54,147 nucleotides of DNA from Singulisphaera sp. GP187 (GCA_945861245.1 CAMAUE010000018.1:1-54147); one strand, 5' to 3'. Positions 8,277-17,745 are shown, numbered from the stretch's first letter. A program made the numbers and translations. The notes: generated from the letters alone by a model not told the origin.

Positions 8277-10262
8277 TCACATTTTCGGCTGCTTTTCCGG
8301 AAATATCTCCACAAACGCGACTTCCCACTGGCCGATTCCCAGGCTTACTATCACGCTGCTTCGCTTGGTGTCGTTGCGAACGATCTTGCCGTGTTTGTCG
8401 TATTTCGGAACCCAAACGATCGCCCCAGGCGTAAGGCTCGAACGCCACTGCAGCATCGCCTCGGCTTCACGCTGCATGCGTTCAATCTCGGCAACGCGAG
8501 CGACATATTCGTCGCGCTGCTTGTGGGCGTCATGCTGGGCTTCGAGCGCTTCGTTCCGGGCCTTCTCCGCTTCCTCGCGTTGCTTCTGAAGTTGCTCCAT
8601 TTCCGGCGCGCCCCGTTGGCCTTTGTCGAGGTACTCATAAGCACGCTTCAGCAGTTCGTGCGGCAGATTCAACCGCCGAGCGATCTTCAAGGCGTTCGAC
8701 ATACCGAACTGCCCGATGTGCAAGCGATAGGTCGGCCGCAGGGTCTCGATGTTGAACTCGACCGCGGCGTTCTCGGCACGCTCGTTGTGGAATGCATAAG
8801 TCTTGAGATCGCCCAAGTGCGTCGTCACCATGGCGCGACAGCCGAGTATATCGAGTTCATCGAGAATCGCTCGGCCAAGTGCCGCACCCTCGACGGGGTC
8901 CGTGCCGGCGCCGACTTCATCGAGCAGGACAAGGCTCTTGGCATCGGCGGTTTTAAGGATAAAGGCAATACGCGAGATATGCGCGCTAAAGGTGCTGAGC
9001 GATTGTTCAAGCGACTGTTCATCGCCGATGTCGGCAAGCACATGGTTGAACACGGGAAGGTTGCTGCCCTGCCCCGCGGGAATGTGCATACCTGCTTGTG
9101 CCATGAGCGAGAGCAAGCCGACGGTCTTCAGCGTTACCGTCTTGCCACCCGTGTTGGGCCCGGTGATGACGAGTATATTGAATGGTTGCCCAAGCCGCAC
9201 ATCAATTGGAACCACAGATCGGACCTCGCCAGGCTCGCCTCCCGATTCTTGATTCTTGATGGTTGAGTCCTGACTCCTGACCCCTGGCTCCCACGGCTCG
9301 TCGCGGAACAACTTCATGAGCAGCGGATGCTTGGCTTCACGCAGCCACAGTCGACCATCGGTGTTCATGCCGGGACAGACGAGAGAGAAGTGGAGGGCAT
9401 ATTTCGCCTTCGCCGTGACATAGTCGAGCTTCGCCATAGTCTCGATGCCGATGCCCAACGGTCTGGCGACGCGGCCGACTTCCGCTGTCAACGCCCGCAG
9501 AATCTTCTTTTCCTCGCGATCCTCCACGCCTTTCAAGATCACCCGCTCGGCGCCGAGATAGGCGATCTCCGCCGGTTCGATGTAAATCGTCTCGCCCGTG
9601 CTGCTGGTGCGATGGACGACACCCGCCAGTTTGTGCCGAAAGTTCACGGAGACCGGCAGCACATAGCGGTCGCCATCGACGGTGGCGTTGGGATAGCGAA
9701 GAATCTTGCGAATTTCCGGATCGCGGAGGAGATGTTTGATGCGGTTCTGAACCTTCTCATCAGTCTCAATTATCTTCTGACGGACCTGAGCAAGCTCGGG
9801 GCTGGCACTGTCAAGGATATGCCCGCGACTATCGATGCGACCGGCGATCGATTTGGCGACCTGGCCGAGGTCTTCGATCGGCTGCAACAAAGCAATTAAT
9901 CGCTGATGGCGATCATGCAACCGCATGCGCCAGCGATACATATGCCCCGTGCACGTCAACGCGCCGGCGATGTCGAGTAGTTGCTCGGTGCTCAGCATAG
10001 CACCGATGGCGGCGCGGCGGGCCAGCATGCGCACGTCTTTCAACCCTGCGAACGGCGGCGATTGACCGTTGCCCAGTACGTCAACCATCTCGCTCACGAG
10101 TTCCAGTTCGGCACGAATGCTCTCCACGTTCGCGCTCGGCTCCGCAATCAGCGCGATTTCCTTCCCCAGAGAGCAATACACATAGCCGGCGACTAGCTCG
10201 CGTATTTTGTGAAATTCGAGCAATTCGAGAGTATGCGCATCCATCATTTTGTTAGCATTCAT
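8277..10262 (-). CDS. mutS2: MutS2-family ATPase lacking the Smr domain
   Basis: 661 residues. The N-terminal helical core (LELLEFHKIRELVAGYVYC) and clamp are followed by the MutS ATPase with Walker A ITGPNTGGKT (about 367-375), LLDEVGAGTDP (Walker B) and MVTTHLGDLK. A long Glu/Lys/Gln-rich coiled coil follows, then a short KOW-like end (PGAIVWVPKYDKHGKIV). Typical MutS2 is about 780 residues and ends in an Smr nuclease domain; that domain is missing here. In the family, MutS2 acts on branched DNA or on collided ribosomes. ATG 10262 is used; TTG 10283 and ATG 10244 are alternatives. A short repeat-like DNA segment is read through near residues 327-345. Confidence 0.88.
   Translation of the reverse strand: MNANKMMDAHTLELLEFHKIRELVAGYVYCSLGKEIALIAEPSANVESIRAELELVSEMVDVLGNGQSPPFAGLKDVRMLARRAAIGAMLSTEQLLDIAGALTCTGHMYRWRMRLHDRHQRLIALLQPIEDLGQVAKSIAGRIDSRGHILDSASPELAQVRQKIIETDEKVQNRIKHLLRDPEIRKILRYPNATVDGDRYVLPVSVNFRHKLAGVVHRTSSTGETIYIEPAEIAYLGAERVILKGVEDREEKKILRALTAEVGRVARPLGIGIETMAKLDYVTAKAKYALHFSLVCPGMNTDGRLWLREAKHPLLMKLFRDEPWEPGVRSQDSTIKNQESGGEPGEVRSVVPIDVRLGQPFNILVITGPNTGGKTVTLKTVGLLSLMAQAGMHIPAGQGSNLPVFNHVLADIGDEQSLEQSLSTFSAHISRIAFILKTADAKSLVLLDEVGAGTDPVEGAALGRAILDELDILGCRAMVTTHLGDLKTYAFHNERAENAAVEFNIETLRPTYRLHIGQFGMSNALKIARRLNLPHELLKRAYEYLDKGQRGAPEMEQLQKQREEAEKARNEALEAQHDAHKQRDEYVARVAEIERMQREAEAMLQWRSSLTPGAIVWVPKYDKHGKIVRNDTKRSSVIVSLGIGQWEVAFVEIFPEKQPKM
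9243..9285. repeat. Short tandem 7-base repeats inside mutS2
   Basis: On the plus strand GATTCTTGATTCTTGAT is followed by CCTGACTCCTGACCCC: two adjoining 7-base tandem motifs. They encode a Ser/Gln/Asn-rich linker just before the Walker A motif of MutS2. Similar short repeats are usually intergenic, so this looks like an in-frame insertion. Confidence 0.6.
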
Positions 10263-10384
10263 GCCAAAAGGGACAATATCCAAAAAGGCGAGGTTCGGCG
10301 TTTGATGTTCTCTGCTTGACGTTTAGCACTCGCATGCGATGCTCCGATTGCAGAACGGCAAGCGGGAAACGCAAATCTCCATCG

Positions 10385-11146
10385 TCATCGCCGCGGCAGA
10401 AACGTCAGCAGCGCCAGGACGATGCAGACCATCGTAACGGAACCGAACACCAATCCGCTGATGCTGAAGAACCAGCCGGATGCCGTGTTCTCCACGGGTG
10501 CCGCGTCGGCAAGGCTTTTGTCGAGTTCCGCTTCAAAACGCTCGCGAATACCGCTCGTTGCCTCGCGCCAATGCAGCGTTACATGATACATCGCGGGAAA
10601 CGGCTCGACGACAAGCTCCGCGTGACCATCCTCGGTTCGTGGCAACGACAGGCTCGTCTCGCCGTTCATCTTAGCACCATCGGCGATCGATGACGGCGCG
10701 GGCTTCAGAATCATTCGGCTGTCGTGCGACTCCACGGCCATGCCCATCGAAGCCGCGGCCTGCTCAAATCGCTTGCCGAACTGGTCCGGATCGACATTGT
10801 AGATCGCTGACTTGTCACTTCGCCAGAGAATCGCGACGCCACCGATGACGATCACGGTCACGTAGTATGCGAGGCTGAGCAGCCAATACCGAAACCAAAT
10901 ATCCTGAAACGCTTCGCCACCGACATCGGCCAACGCGCGAATGTAATACTGCTGAAACAGCAAAGGCGCGGTAACGAAGAGGAATCCTGATGAGGCGAAG
11001 AACAACCCGACCATATCCCATGTGCCCTGCACGAGCAACGGCGTCGTTCGACGATTGATTACGGCGAGCAGAAAGCAGTAGACGCCCACTGGCACCAGGA
11101 ACGAGAACACGGCGCCAATCACCGATGCGAAATCATCTTCTTTCAT
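10385..11146 (-). CDS. Membrane protein of unknown function
   Basis: 253 residues. Two hydrophobic segments lie near the N-terminus (VIGAVFSFLVPVGVYCFLLAV and the LFFASSGFLFVTAPLLF region), a third near 90-108 (LLSLAYYVTVIVIGGVAIL), and a last one at the C-terminus (ISGLVFGSVTMVCIVLALL). Between the third and fourth is a soluble domain of about 110 residues with alternating charged and hydrophobic beta-like stretches. No family is recognised. It is upstream of mutS2 on the same strand with a 122-base gap. ATG 11146 is chosen; a GTG two codons upstream (11152) is also possible. Confidence 0.75.
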   Translation of the reverse strand: MKEDDFASVIGAVFSFLVPVGVYCFLLAVINRRTTPLLVQGTWDMVGLFFASSGFLFVTAPLLFQQYYIRALADVGGEAFQDIWFRYWLLSLAYYVTVIVIGGVAILWRSDKSAIYNVDPDQFGKRFEQAAASMGMAVESHDSRMILKPAPSSIADGAKMNGETSLSLPRTEDGHAELVVEPFPAMYHVTLHWREATSGIRERFEAELDKSLADAAPVENTASGWFFSISGLVFGSVTMVCIVLALLTFLPRR

Positions 11147-11295
11147 GGACACGCTTTCGCAAGACAGGGAAATGGCCTTATTCTAGCGGTTCACGTTACT
11201 TGGTCAAACGAAAACACGGGTTGACCCCACGCCAATGATTGACTATAAGACCGCGCCACGCGCGAAATGCCCCAATGGTATTTCCCCCTGCGCCA

Positions 11296-11338
11296 TAGCG
11301 CTCGCGTGGAATATTTCGAGCGCTAAGCCGCAAGCGGA
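11296..11338. repeat. Main palindromic repeat, decayed left arm
   Basis: The right arm at 11318-11338 (GAGCGCTAAGCCGCAAGCGG) is intact; only AGCGCTCG remains on the left. It lies just upstream of the cyclophilin-like gene. Confidence 0.7.
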
Positions 11339-11355
11339 GAAACGAGGAGCTTCCC

Positions 11356-12225
11356 ATGACGCATCGCATGTACACCTACTTCAAGTACACTCTCGGAATC
11401 ACCGCCATGCTTTCGTTGGTGCTGGTCGGCTGCAATAAGGACGACGACCCGGCAAACAAGAACAACAAGGTAAAATCGGGCGTTCAGGTAGGCTTCGATA
11501 AAGATAACAACGAGAAGACCATCCAGGCTCATCTCGCTTCGTTAACCAAGTTGCCCGACATGCTGCCCTTTGAGAACGCGGTCATCCACGACCCCGCTCC
11601 GGAGCGCGAGCTTCGACCACCCGATAAAACACATACGGGCAAGAATGTCGTGCGCATCTATGAGGCCATCGCAAACGGGATGTGGGATAAGCTGTCCTTC
11701 AAAAACGATGGCGGCCTACCAATTAAATACCAGGCGGTCATTACCACCGACATGGGCGACGTGCGAATCGACCTCAACCACCGTGCCGCCCCGAACCATG
11801 TGCGGAATTTTATCTGTCTTGCCAAAACCGGTTACTTCGACGGCATGAGCTTTTACTACAGCATCAATCGCAAAGTCGAAGATCAGACCGTCGCTTACAT
11901 CGAAACCGGCTGTCCGCGCGGCACGGGTGAGTTCGGCAGCGGTAGCATCGGGTATTGGCTCAAGCCCGAACTTCACGAAAAAGCCATCCACGAGGAAGGC
12001 GTAATCGGTGCCGCCCGTGGCTACGATGACAACTCCGCAGCCTGTCGATTCTACCTCACCGCCGAGGCCATGCCCCAAATGGACGATTCGTTTACCGTGT
12101 TCGGCAAGATCACCAAGGGCCTGGACATCGTCCGCGCCATAAACAAGAGAGAGACGCAGGACAACGACGCGCTGAAGCAACCGGTGACCATCCGCAGCGT
12201 CGCGATCCAGGCTGTCGCGGAATGA
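11356..12225 (+). CDS. Cyclophilin-like peptidyl-prolyl isomerase, predicted lipoprotein
   Basis: 289 residues. The N-terminal signal ends in a lipobox (SLVLVGC, Cys26), so a membrane-bound lipoprotein is predicted. After a charged linker the cyclophilin fold starts near residue 128 (VITTDMGDVRIDLNHRAAPNHVRNFICLAKTGYFDG is read in pieces) and ends with DDSFTVFGKITKGLDIV. The usual catalytic block FHRVIxxFMIQGG is replaced by a divergent stretch (SFYYSINRKVEDQTVAY), so the isomerase activity may be weak or lost. ATG 11356 follows an AACGAGGAGC ribosome site. It would act on proteins outside the cytoplasm. Confidence 0.82.
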   Translation: MTHRMYTYFKYTLGITAMLSLVLVGCNKDDDPANKNNKVKSGVQVGFDKDNNEKTIQAHLASLTKLPDMLPFENAVIHDPAPERELRPPDKTHTGKNVVRIYEAIANGMWDKLSFKNDGGLPIKYQAVITTDMGDVRIDLNHRAAPNHVRNFICLAKTGYFDGMSFYYSINRKVEDQTVAYIETGCPRGTGEFGSGSIGYWLKPELHEKAIHEEGVIGAARGYDDNSAACRFYLTAEAMPQMDDSFTVFGKITKGLDIVRAINKRETQDNDALKQPVTIRSVAIQAVAE

Positions 12226-12355
12226 ACCCATGCCGACCGTGCCGTTGAATTTCGTTGCCAACACGCGCGATATGCTGATCGCGCTGATCGTGTGATTGGT
12301 GCTCGTCGTCGGGTGCTCTGCTCGCCGAGTTTTCTGTTCCTCGAAAGAACCCACT

Positions 12356-12600
12356 GGCGCACAAACAAAGCCGCGACCGCTCACCGATCATGAACTGGCG
12401 ACGCGATTGTCGTACTTCCTCTGGAGCACGATGCCCGATGACGAACTGTTCGCACTTGCGGCGACTGGCAAGTTGCGTGAGAAAGGCGTAGTCAGCGGGC
12501 AGATCAAGCGTATGCTCGCCGATCCGAAGGCGGATCAACTCGTGCGCAACTTCGGCGGGCAATGGCTGTCGGTGCGCGATTTCGGCCTTCAATTTGATCG
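12356..12600 (+). pseudogene. Fragment of a DUF1592-type planctomycete protein
   Basis: This stretch encodes KPRPLTDHELATRLSYFLWS, then MPDDELFALA, KRMLADPKA and NFGGQWLSVRDF. This is the conserved core of the DUF1592 domain of large secreted planctomycete cytochrome-like proteins. Full proteins are about 700-1000 residues; the N-terminal haem part and the DUF1588/DUF1585 end are missing. The bases upstream (from 12230) hold a short frame broken by TGA at 12293-12295. The gene is a remnant and unlikely to work. Confidence 0.75.
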
Positions 12601-12823
12601 CGAATGCCGCTCAACGTATCGGTCCACCAATCCTCAGAGTCCCCCTGGAAGTGAAGGTCAGGCAAGAACTCCATCATAGCCTACCTACCTCGTGTCTCAG
12701 GGGCCGTCCCGTATGTCATTCTGAATTCCGCCTGGACGTGTTGGTCGGGGAACCCTTGGGATCACGCCAGGATTATCCCAGAGGTCAAGAGCGCCATACA
12801 TTTGGGTTTAATATATTGCCACA

Positions 12824-13777
12824 ATGACCATCAATACGAAAGTCGTCGGCAGGCTCGCGCCATCGCCGACCGGCGCACAACATCTGGGCAACGCACGCAC
12901 CTACTTGATCGCCTGGTTGTCGGCGCGATCACAGGGGGGCCGCATGGTGCTGCGCATTGAGGACATCGATGCGTCGCGTGTTCGGTCTGGAGCCATCGAA
13001 TCCGCCATCGACGACCTCCGCTGGCTGGATCTGCACTGGGACGGCGAGCCAATCGTGCAAACGCAACGGGTAAACGCTCACCGCGACGCCGTTGATCGCC
13101 TCAAAGCATTGGAGATTGTCTATCCGTGCACTTGCACACGAAGCGACATCGAGCGGGCCGCCAGCGCGCCACATGCTGAGAACGAAGGCCCGATTTATCC
13201 GGGGCTGTGCGCTCATCGCCGAGCGAGCGATGCCGAGTCGCTGGCACCTCGCCCATTCGCCTGGCGGATGCGGACGACGAACGAGGCGATTCCGTTCGTC
13301 GATGGCCTCCGTGGTCTTGTTGCGCTAAATCTGCATCAGATCGGCGGCGATTTTGTCGTCTGGAAAAACGATGATTCGCCGGCGTACCAACTCGCCGTCG
13401 TTGTGGACGATGCTGACGCCGGCGTAACCGAAGTGATTCGCGGCGACGATCTAATTCCGTCAACGCCGCGACAGTTGCTGCTCTATCGAGCGCTGGGCCA
13501 CGATGCTCCGAAGTTTGTGCATGTCCCACTGGTGATCGACGAGGACGGCCGACGACTCGCCAAACGTTACGGCGATACGCGGTTGAGTTTGCTGCGCGAA
13601 GCCGGTGTTGCGCCTGAGGCAGTCCTCGGCCTGCTCGCCTGGTCGTGCGGTTGGATCGATGAGGTTGTGCCGATCCGTTCCGTCGATTTGCTTGGCCGGT
13701 ATCGGCTTGATGCGATCCCGCGTGAACCGTTCGTGCTGACACGGGAGATACTGACGAAGATTGGGTTTCCGGCTTAA
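12824..13777 (+). CDS. gluQ: Glutamyl-Q tRNA(Asp) synthetase
   Basis: 317 residues. GluQ-RS attaches glutamate to the queuosine base at position 34 of tRNA-Asp. It is a short GluRS paralogue without the anticodon-binding domain, as here. Motifs: GRLAPSPTGAQHLGNARTYL (the HIGH-type box), LRIEDIDASR, the zinc-site pattern Cys102-x-Cys104-x20-Tyr125-x3-Cys129 specific to this family, and a KMSKS equivalent RLAKRYGD (about 244-251). ATG 12824 begins directly at the fold. The convergent neighbour is a small Cys-rich protein, with a hairpin between them. The enzyme implies that the cell makes queuosine. Confidence 0.93.
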   Translation: MTINTKVVGRLAPSPTGAQHLGNARTYLIAWLSARSQGGRMVLRIEDIDASRVRSGAIESAIDDLRWLDLHWDGEPIVQTQRVNAHRDAVDRLKALEIVYPCTCTRSDIERAASAPHAENEGPIYPGLCAHRRASDAESLAPRPFAWRMRTTNEAIPFVDGLRGLVALNLHQIGGDFVVWKNDDSPAYQLAVVVDDADAGVTEVIRGDDLIPSTPRQLLLYRALGHDAPKFVHVPLVIDEDGRRLAKRYGDTRLSLLREAGVAPEAVLGLLAWSCGWIDEVVPIRSVDLLGRYRLDAIPREPFVLTREILTKIGFPA

Positions 13778-13804
13778 TGCGTTTGCGATTGTGTCAGAGC
13801 CGCA

Positions 13805-13859
13805 CCTCTGGCGAGCGCGAATTCGTGGTGAACAACACTCAGGTCGCGCTCGCCAGAGG
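13805..13859. repeat. Perfect 16-bp inverted repeat downstream of gluQ
   Basis: Arms CCTCTGGCGAGCGCGA (13805-13820) and its exact complement (13844-13859) with a 23-base loop. It lies between two convergent genes and could end transcription from both, though no T-run follows. Confidence 0.75.
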
Positions 13860-13886
13860 CGAGCGGCTAAACAAACACGCTATCTT

Positions 13887-14228
13887 TCACAGCTGCGATG
13901 CGTGCCTGCTGCAACAGCGCAGCCAGCGAGGGAAGATCGGCACTTTGCCCATCAAACGATGCCAACCCCAACCTTCTTTGATGGCAGGCGAACGACACAG
14001 ACTGCACGTCTTCGCGATACCGTCGGGCAGGAATATGCACGTCCGCTCACACTTTTCGCGGTGGTCAGCGATCTGGACTGCGTTGACGCCACGCTTGCGC
14101 AGTTCGCGTTCGATCTCGTCGATCGCCTGCGGTTCCATGCCCGTGCGGTAGGCGGTGACGCGGTCGAGCAGATCCTCCGTATCTGATTTGAGAATATTCG
14201 CTTGCACCTTATCGGCGTCCGCGTTCAT
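13887..14228 (-). CDS. Small conserved planctomycete protein with Cys pairs
   Basis: 113 residues. The N-terminal half is helical (LLDRVTAYRTGMEPQAIDEIERELRKRG is read in parts). The second half carries Cys residues in KTCSLCRSPA and RCCSRH, which could bind zinc, together with KEGWGWHRLMGKVPIFPRW. The same arrangement is known to me from unnamed small proteins of Gemmata-type planctomycetes; no function has been assigned. It is convergent with gluQ and divergent from the DUF1549 gene. The ATG at 14228 is the natural start. Confidence 0.7.
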   Translation of the reverse strand: MNADADKVQANILKSDTEDLLDRVTAYRTGMEPQAIDEIERELRKRGVNAVQIADHREKCERTCIFLPDGIAKTCSLCRSPAIKEGWGWHRLMGKVPIFPRWLRCCSRHASQL

Positions 14229-14389
14229 GGCATTTTTCCGTTTTCGGGAACTTTTCGATGGTCTGAATCGTCAGTACCGGTGGGGTATTTTGCATTTGAC
14301 AGATCACCGTTTCCTACACTATCATTACCTTGAACGCTTGAACAGGCAAAACTCCGTTCCTTCACCATATCCGTCTGGGAGTGCATCGG

Positions 14390-16351
14390 ATGACAGCACA
14401 ACGATTTACCCGTCATAAGATTTTGTGGGCGTTTGGCGCCCTGATCGTCGGTGGCTTGGCTTTGGCCCTGGTGTCAGGCACGCCCGCGCAAACCAAGAAG
14501 ACCGATCCAAAGACCAAGACGAAGGACAAAGGCGACAAGGGCGAGCCGAAGGAAGCCAAGGTCGAGCCGCCGCCGAGCACGTTTCCGAAACGTATCGACT
14601 TCGTGGAGGCTAAGTTCGGCACGAGCGAACATGTCGCCATGATCGATGACGCGACCATCAAGAATTGGAAAGAGAACAAGACCTACCCGTCGGATCGCTG
14701 CACCGACTACGAGTTTATTCGCCGGGCCTCGCTCGACATCATTGGCCGCATTCCAACCATCGAAGAGATCAATCGCTTCATGAAAGTGGAGGCGGGCAAA
14801 CGCCGCGCCACCCTGATCGACGCATTACTTGACGGACCGGAATATGGCAACGGCGCTCAGTATGCCCAGAACTTCGCCAATCTGTGGACCGTCTATCTCA
14901 TGACGCGAACGGGGTCAGGCAAACATTACCAACAACAGATGAACGACTGGCTGTACAACCATTTCAAAGGCAATGGAGAAGCCGCGAATACCGAGCTAAC
15001 CACCGCCACGACGGACGCGGGCAACAAAGAGGGCGGCAAGAAGGATCGCCCGAAAGCCGCGGCCGCCGGCGCCGGCGATTGGTCCAAAATCGCTTATGAA
15101 TTGATCGCCGGCAAGGGCGACACCAATCGCAACGCCGCCGTCAACTATCTTCTCCATAACCTTGGCGAAGAGATCAAGCAGGACTCCGCCAAGAACGGCA
15201 AATGGGACATGGTTCCCGCCACCTCGCGAACCACGAAGCTATTCCTCGGCATCCGCACCCAGTGCGTGCAATGCCACGATCACCCCTTCAGCGGCGATCT
15301 CGGCCAACACCACTTCTGGGGCATAAACGCCTTCCTGCGCCAAGTTGACACCAACGGCCGCCCCGCGATGGTGATGGCCAAGAAAAAGAAAGGCGTGACG
15401 GGAGCCCAGGAGTATTCCGTCAACGATAATACCGCATTCAACTCCAATAACCTCATCGGCTATGAACGCCGCAATACCGTCTATCTCTTCACCGATCCGT
15501 CGTTCCTCGACGGCAAGAAGATCCCGAAAGCCCACAAGGGCACACGCCGTGAGGCACTTGCGAAATTCATCACCAGCAGCCCGTACTTTGCGAAATCGTT
15601 CGTCAATCGCACCTGGGGCCATTTCTTCGGCAAGAGCTTCACCAAAGACAACCCCGACGATTTCGGCGAGCACAACCCTGTCTCCCACCCCGATCTTCTC
15701 GACAAGCTATCCGAAGATTGGGCCAAGAAATATGACCACGATCCGAAAACACTCATTCGCTGGATATGCAATAGCCAATCCTACGGCCTGAGCAGCAAGG
15801 CGAACAAGTGGAACGACAAAACTGACGACGAAACCCTGTTCGCACGCATGCTCCTCAAACCGATGACGCCCGAACAGATGTTCGAGTCGATGATGACCGC
15901 TACGATGGATCAGGGCCGCAAGATGACCGAAAAGGAAAAGGAAGACCGGATCACCACCAAGGAAGCCTGGTTCTCAAAGTTGGTCGTCAACTTCGGCAAC
16001 GATGAAGGCGAAGAAGGCACGTTCACCGGCACGGTCATCCAGGCCCTTTTGCTGATGAATGGTCAGGACATCAACGGCGCCATCACGGAGAAGGGCGGGG
16101 CCGTCGATCGCATCGTTCAGCGACGAGGTTCGAGCTACAAGTCGCTGCCGCTCGCTATCAACGACATGTACATGGCGACCGTCAACCGTCCGCCGACGCC
16201 GAAAGAGCTCAACAGTTACATCAATCCGAATGTCTTCAACTTCCGCGCCGGCTCGAAAACGCAGCCGACGACGGCGCAGTTCTGGACGAATTACTATCAG
16301 GATGTCCTCTGGGCGCTGTTGAACTCGAATGAGTTTATTTTGAATCATTGA
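14390..16351 (+). CDS. Secreted DUF1549/DUF1553-type protein with one CxxCH motif
   Basis: 653 residues. The signal peptide or anchor (KILWAFGALIVGGLALALVSG) is followed by a Lys-rich linker, then the DUF1549 (PSCyt2) fold with ASLDIIGRIPTIEEI and a haem-binding-like QCVQCHDHPF (Cys292, Cys295, His296). The C-terminal half matches DUF1553 (SFVNRTWGHFFGKSF; NSNEFILNH end). It lacks the N-terminal PSCyt1 cytochrome domain that the paralogue at 17900 has. ATG 14390 has GGGAG eight bases ahead. These proteins belong to large secreted families of planctomycetes; their role is unknown, possibly in electron transfer or polysaccharide use. A strong terminator follows. Confidence 0.88.
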   Translation: MTAQRFTRHKILWAFGALIVGGLALALVSGTPAQTKKTDPKTKTKDKGDKGEPKEAKVEPPPSTFPKRIDFVEAKFGTSEHVAMIDDATIKNWKENKTYPSDRCTDYEFIRRASLDIIGRIPTIEEINRFMKVEAGKRRATLIDALLDGPEYGNGAQYAQNFANLWTVYLMTRTGSGKHYQQQMNDWLYNHFKGNGEAANTELTTATTDAGNKEGGKKDRPKAAAAGAGDWSKIAYELIAGKGDTNRNAAVNYLLHNLGEEIKQDSAKNGKWDMVPATSRTTKLFLGIRTQCVQCHDHPFSGDLGQHHFWGINAFLRQVDTNGRPAMVMAKKKKGVTGAQEYSVNDNTAFNSNNLIGYERRNTVYLFTDPSFLDGKKIPKAHKGTRREALAKFITSSPYFAKSFVNRTWGHFFGKSFTKDNPDDFGEHNPVSHPDLLDKLSEDWAKKYDHDPKTLIRWICNSQSYGLSSKANKWNDKTDDETLFARMLLKPMTPEQMFESMMTATMDQGRKMTEKEKEDRITTKEAWFSKLVVNFGNDEGEEGTFTGTVIQALLLMNGQDINGAITEKGGAVDRIVQRRGSSYKSLPLAINDMYMATVNRPPTPKELNSYINPNVFNFRAGSKTQPTTAQFWTNYYQDVLWALLNSNEFILNH

Positions 16352-16414
16352 TCCCAAGCAAGCCCAGAGGTGAGGTACTCAGAACCTCTGAGGTCGCTCC
16401 AAAATCCACACCCG

Positions 16415-16452
16415 AGCCTGAAGCGAAACACGATCGCTTCAGGCTTTTTTTT
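16415..16452 (+). terminator. Rho-independent terminator
   Basis: A 12-bp perfect stem (AGCCTGAAGCGA, 16415-16426, with its complement 16434-16445), a 7-base loop, then seven T. It ends the DUF1549 transcript. Confidence 0.92.
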
Positions 16453-16563
16453 CGTGCCGTTTCAAGGCAAAATTAGCATGATAAACGGTAAGTCACGCCT
16501 GACCGTGGTAACGTTAGCCATTGCTGAGTAATAATCGCGCCAAGTTGTTTTGCCAAAGGAGTA

Positions 16564-17745
16564 ATGAACGCCATGATGCTCGCAACAACCAAAACCGTGG
16601 TGCTCGGTTTCGCATTCGCGCTCGTCGCGGCGTCAGTGGTAACCACGGACGCCCAGGATCGCGAAAAGAAGGCCGATCCCGCCAGGCGCGACGAGAACGC
16701 CAAGAAGGACGATCCCAAGCCCCGGCGCGATGCCGAAAAAGGCCGCGACCCCGGCAGCGTGCCCGGCCTCGTCAAAGCGATCGATCTCAAAATCGGCACG
16801 ATCACAATCCAATATCTGGGCGACGGCCAAAATGGCGACGGCGTATTCAGTCTCAGCGACAAAGTCATGAAACCGACCACCGTCGCCGGCAAAGTTCTCG
16901 CACTTACGGACGTCACCCCCGGAACCCGCGTACGAATCACGACCAAGGATCAAGATGTAACGGCAATTATTGTCGAGCACCCCGTCGTCTACTCGTTTAT
17001 CGCCAATGTCGATGCTCGCAATAGAACCATTCAGTTCCGCATGGAGAACCTCTCGCAGAAGTTGCCCATCGCCGACGATGCCACGATCAGCGTGCTGGGT
17101 CGAGCCGTCCAACTCGCGGAACTACCGACTGGCGAAAAGGCTTCGATCACCCTGTCACTCGACAAAAAGACGATCGTCGGCATCGACATCTTCCGCGCTC
17201 GGGCCAAAATCGGCGAACGCGAAGGCGCTCCGGCACGCGACGGCGACCGCACCCCGGCAGCATACGGCACGATCGTCGAGATTGACAAGGACAAGCTAAC
17301 CCTGAACGTCCTCGTTGGCCGCGATGGCGATCTGAAGCTCCAAACCATTGCTGTCACCAAGGAAACGAAGATATCGTTGAATTTCGATGAGCGCGTGCTG
17401 CGCGAACTCACGTTTGGCGAGTTGACGAAGCCATTGCAAGTGAACGTTCAGCTGGCGGACGATGGCCGGACCGCGAAATCGCTGATCGCCATCGCCCCCG
17501 TCAGTCGCGGCTTGTTCAAGTCTTACGATGCGGCCAAGAAAAAGCTGACGTTGACCTTGCCCGAAGGACGAACGGATAAGGAATTCGACGTGGATGTCGA
17601 ACCAATCGTGTCGAATCTTGGCCGAGCCGGCGGTAAACTCGCGGACCTCGTGCCGGGCACATCGGTGGTGATCGCGTTCAACCTGGATCGCACGCGCGTC
17701 ATCGGCATCACCGGCGTCGCCCGCCGCGCTGATGGCGAACGCTAA
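16564..17745 (+). CDS. Secreted beta-rich repeat protein of unknown function
   Basis: 393 residues. A signal peptide (TKTVVLGFAFALVAASVV) is followed by a Lys/Asp/Arg-rich linker, then several similar beta modules of about 60-70 residues: VPGLVKAIDLKIGTITI, FIANVDARNRTIQF, AYGTIVEIDKDKLTLNV and LFKSYDAAKKKLTLTL each open a module. This pattern resembles DUF5666-like or OB-like repeats. No active site is visible. AAAGGAG lies at 16555-16561, only two bases before ATG 16564, so ATG 16573 (spacing 11) may be the true start. It stands alone between a terminator and a palindrome. Confidence 0.75.
   Translation: MNAMMLATTKTVVLGFAFALVAASVVTTDAQDREKKADPARRDENAKKDDPKPRRDAEKGRDPGSVPGLVKAIDLKIGTITIQYLGDGQNGDGVFSLSDKVMKPTTVAGKVLALTDVTPGTRVRITTKDQDVTAIIVEHPVVYSFIANVDARNRTIQFRMENLSQKLPIADDATISVLGRAVQLAELPTGEKASITLSLDKKTIVGIDIFRARAKIGEREGAPARDGDRTPAAYGTIVEIDKDKLTLNVLVGRDGDLKLQTIAVTKETKISLNFDERVLRELTFGELTKPLQVNVQLADDGRTAKSLIAIAPVSRGLFKSYDAAKKKLTLTLPEGRTDKEFDVDVEPIVSNLGRAGGKLADLVPGTSVVIAFNLDRTRVIGITGVARRADGER

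Noticed and set aside
8148..9266. Long plus-strand open frame opposite mutS2
   Set aside because: Antisense shadow of a clear MutS2 gene; low-complexity composition and no protein motif.
9243..9285. CRISPR-like array
   Set aside because: Only a few 7-base tandem units with no spacers.
12594..12827. 77-codon frame between the DUF1592 remnant and gluQ
   Set aside because: No ribosome site, no protein-like pattern; runs into the gluQ start. Treated as decayed intergenic DNA.
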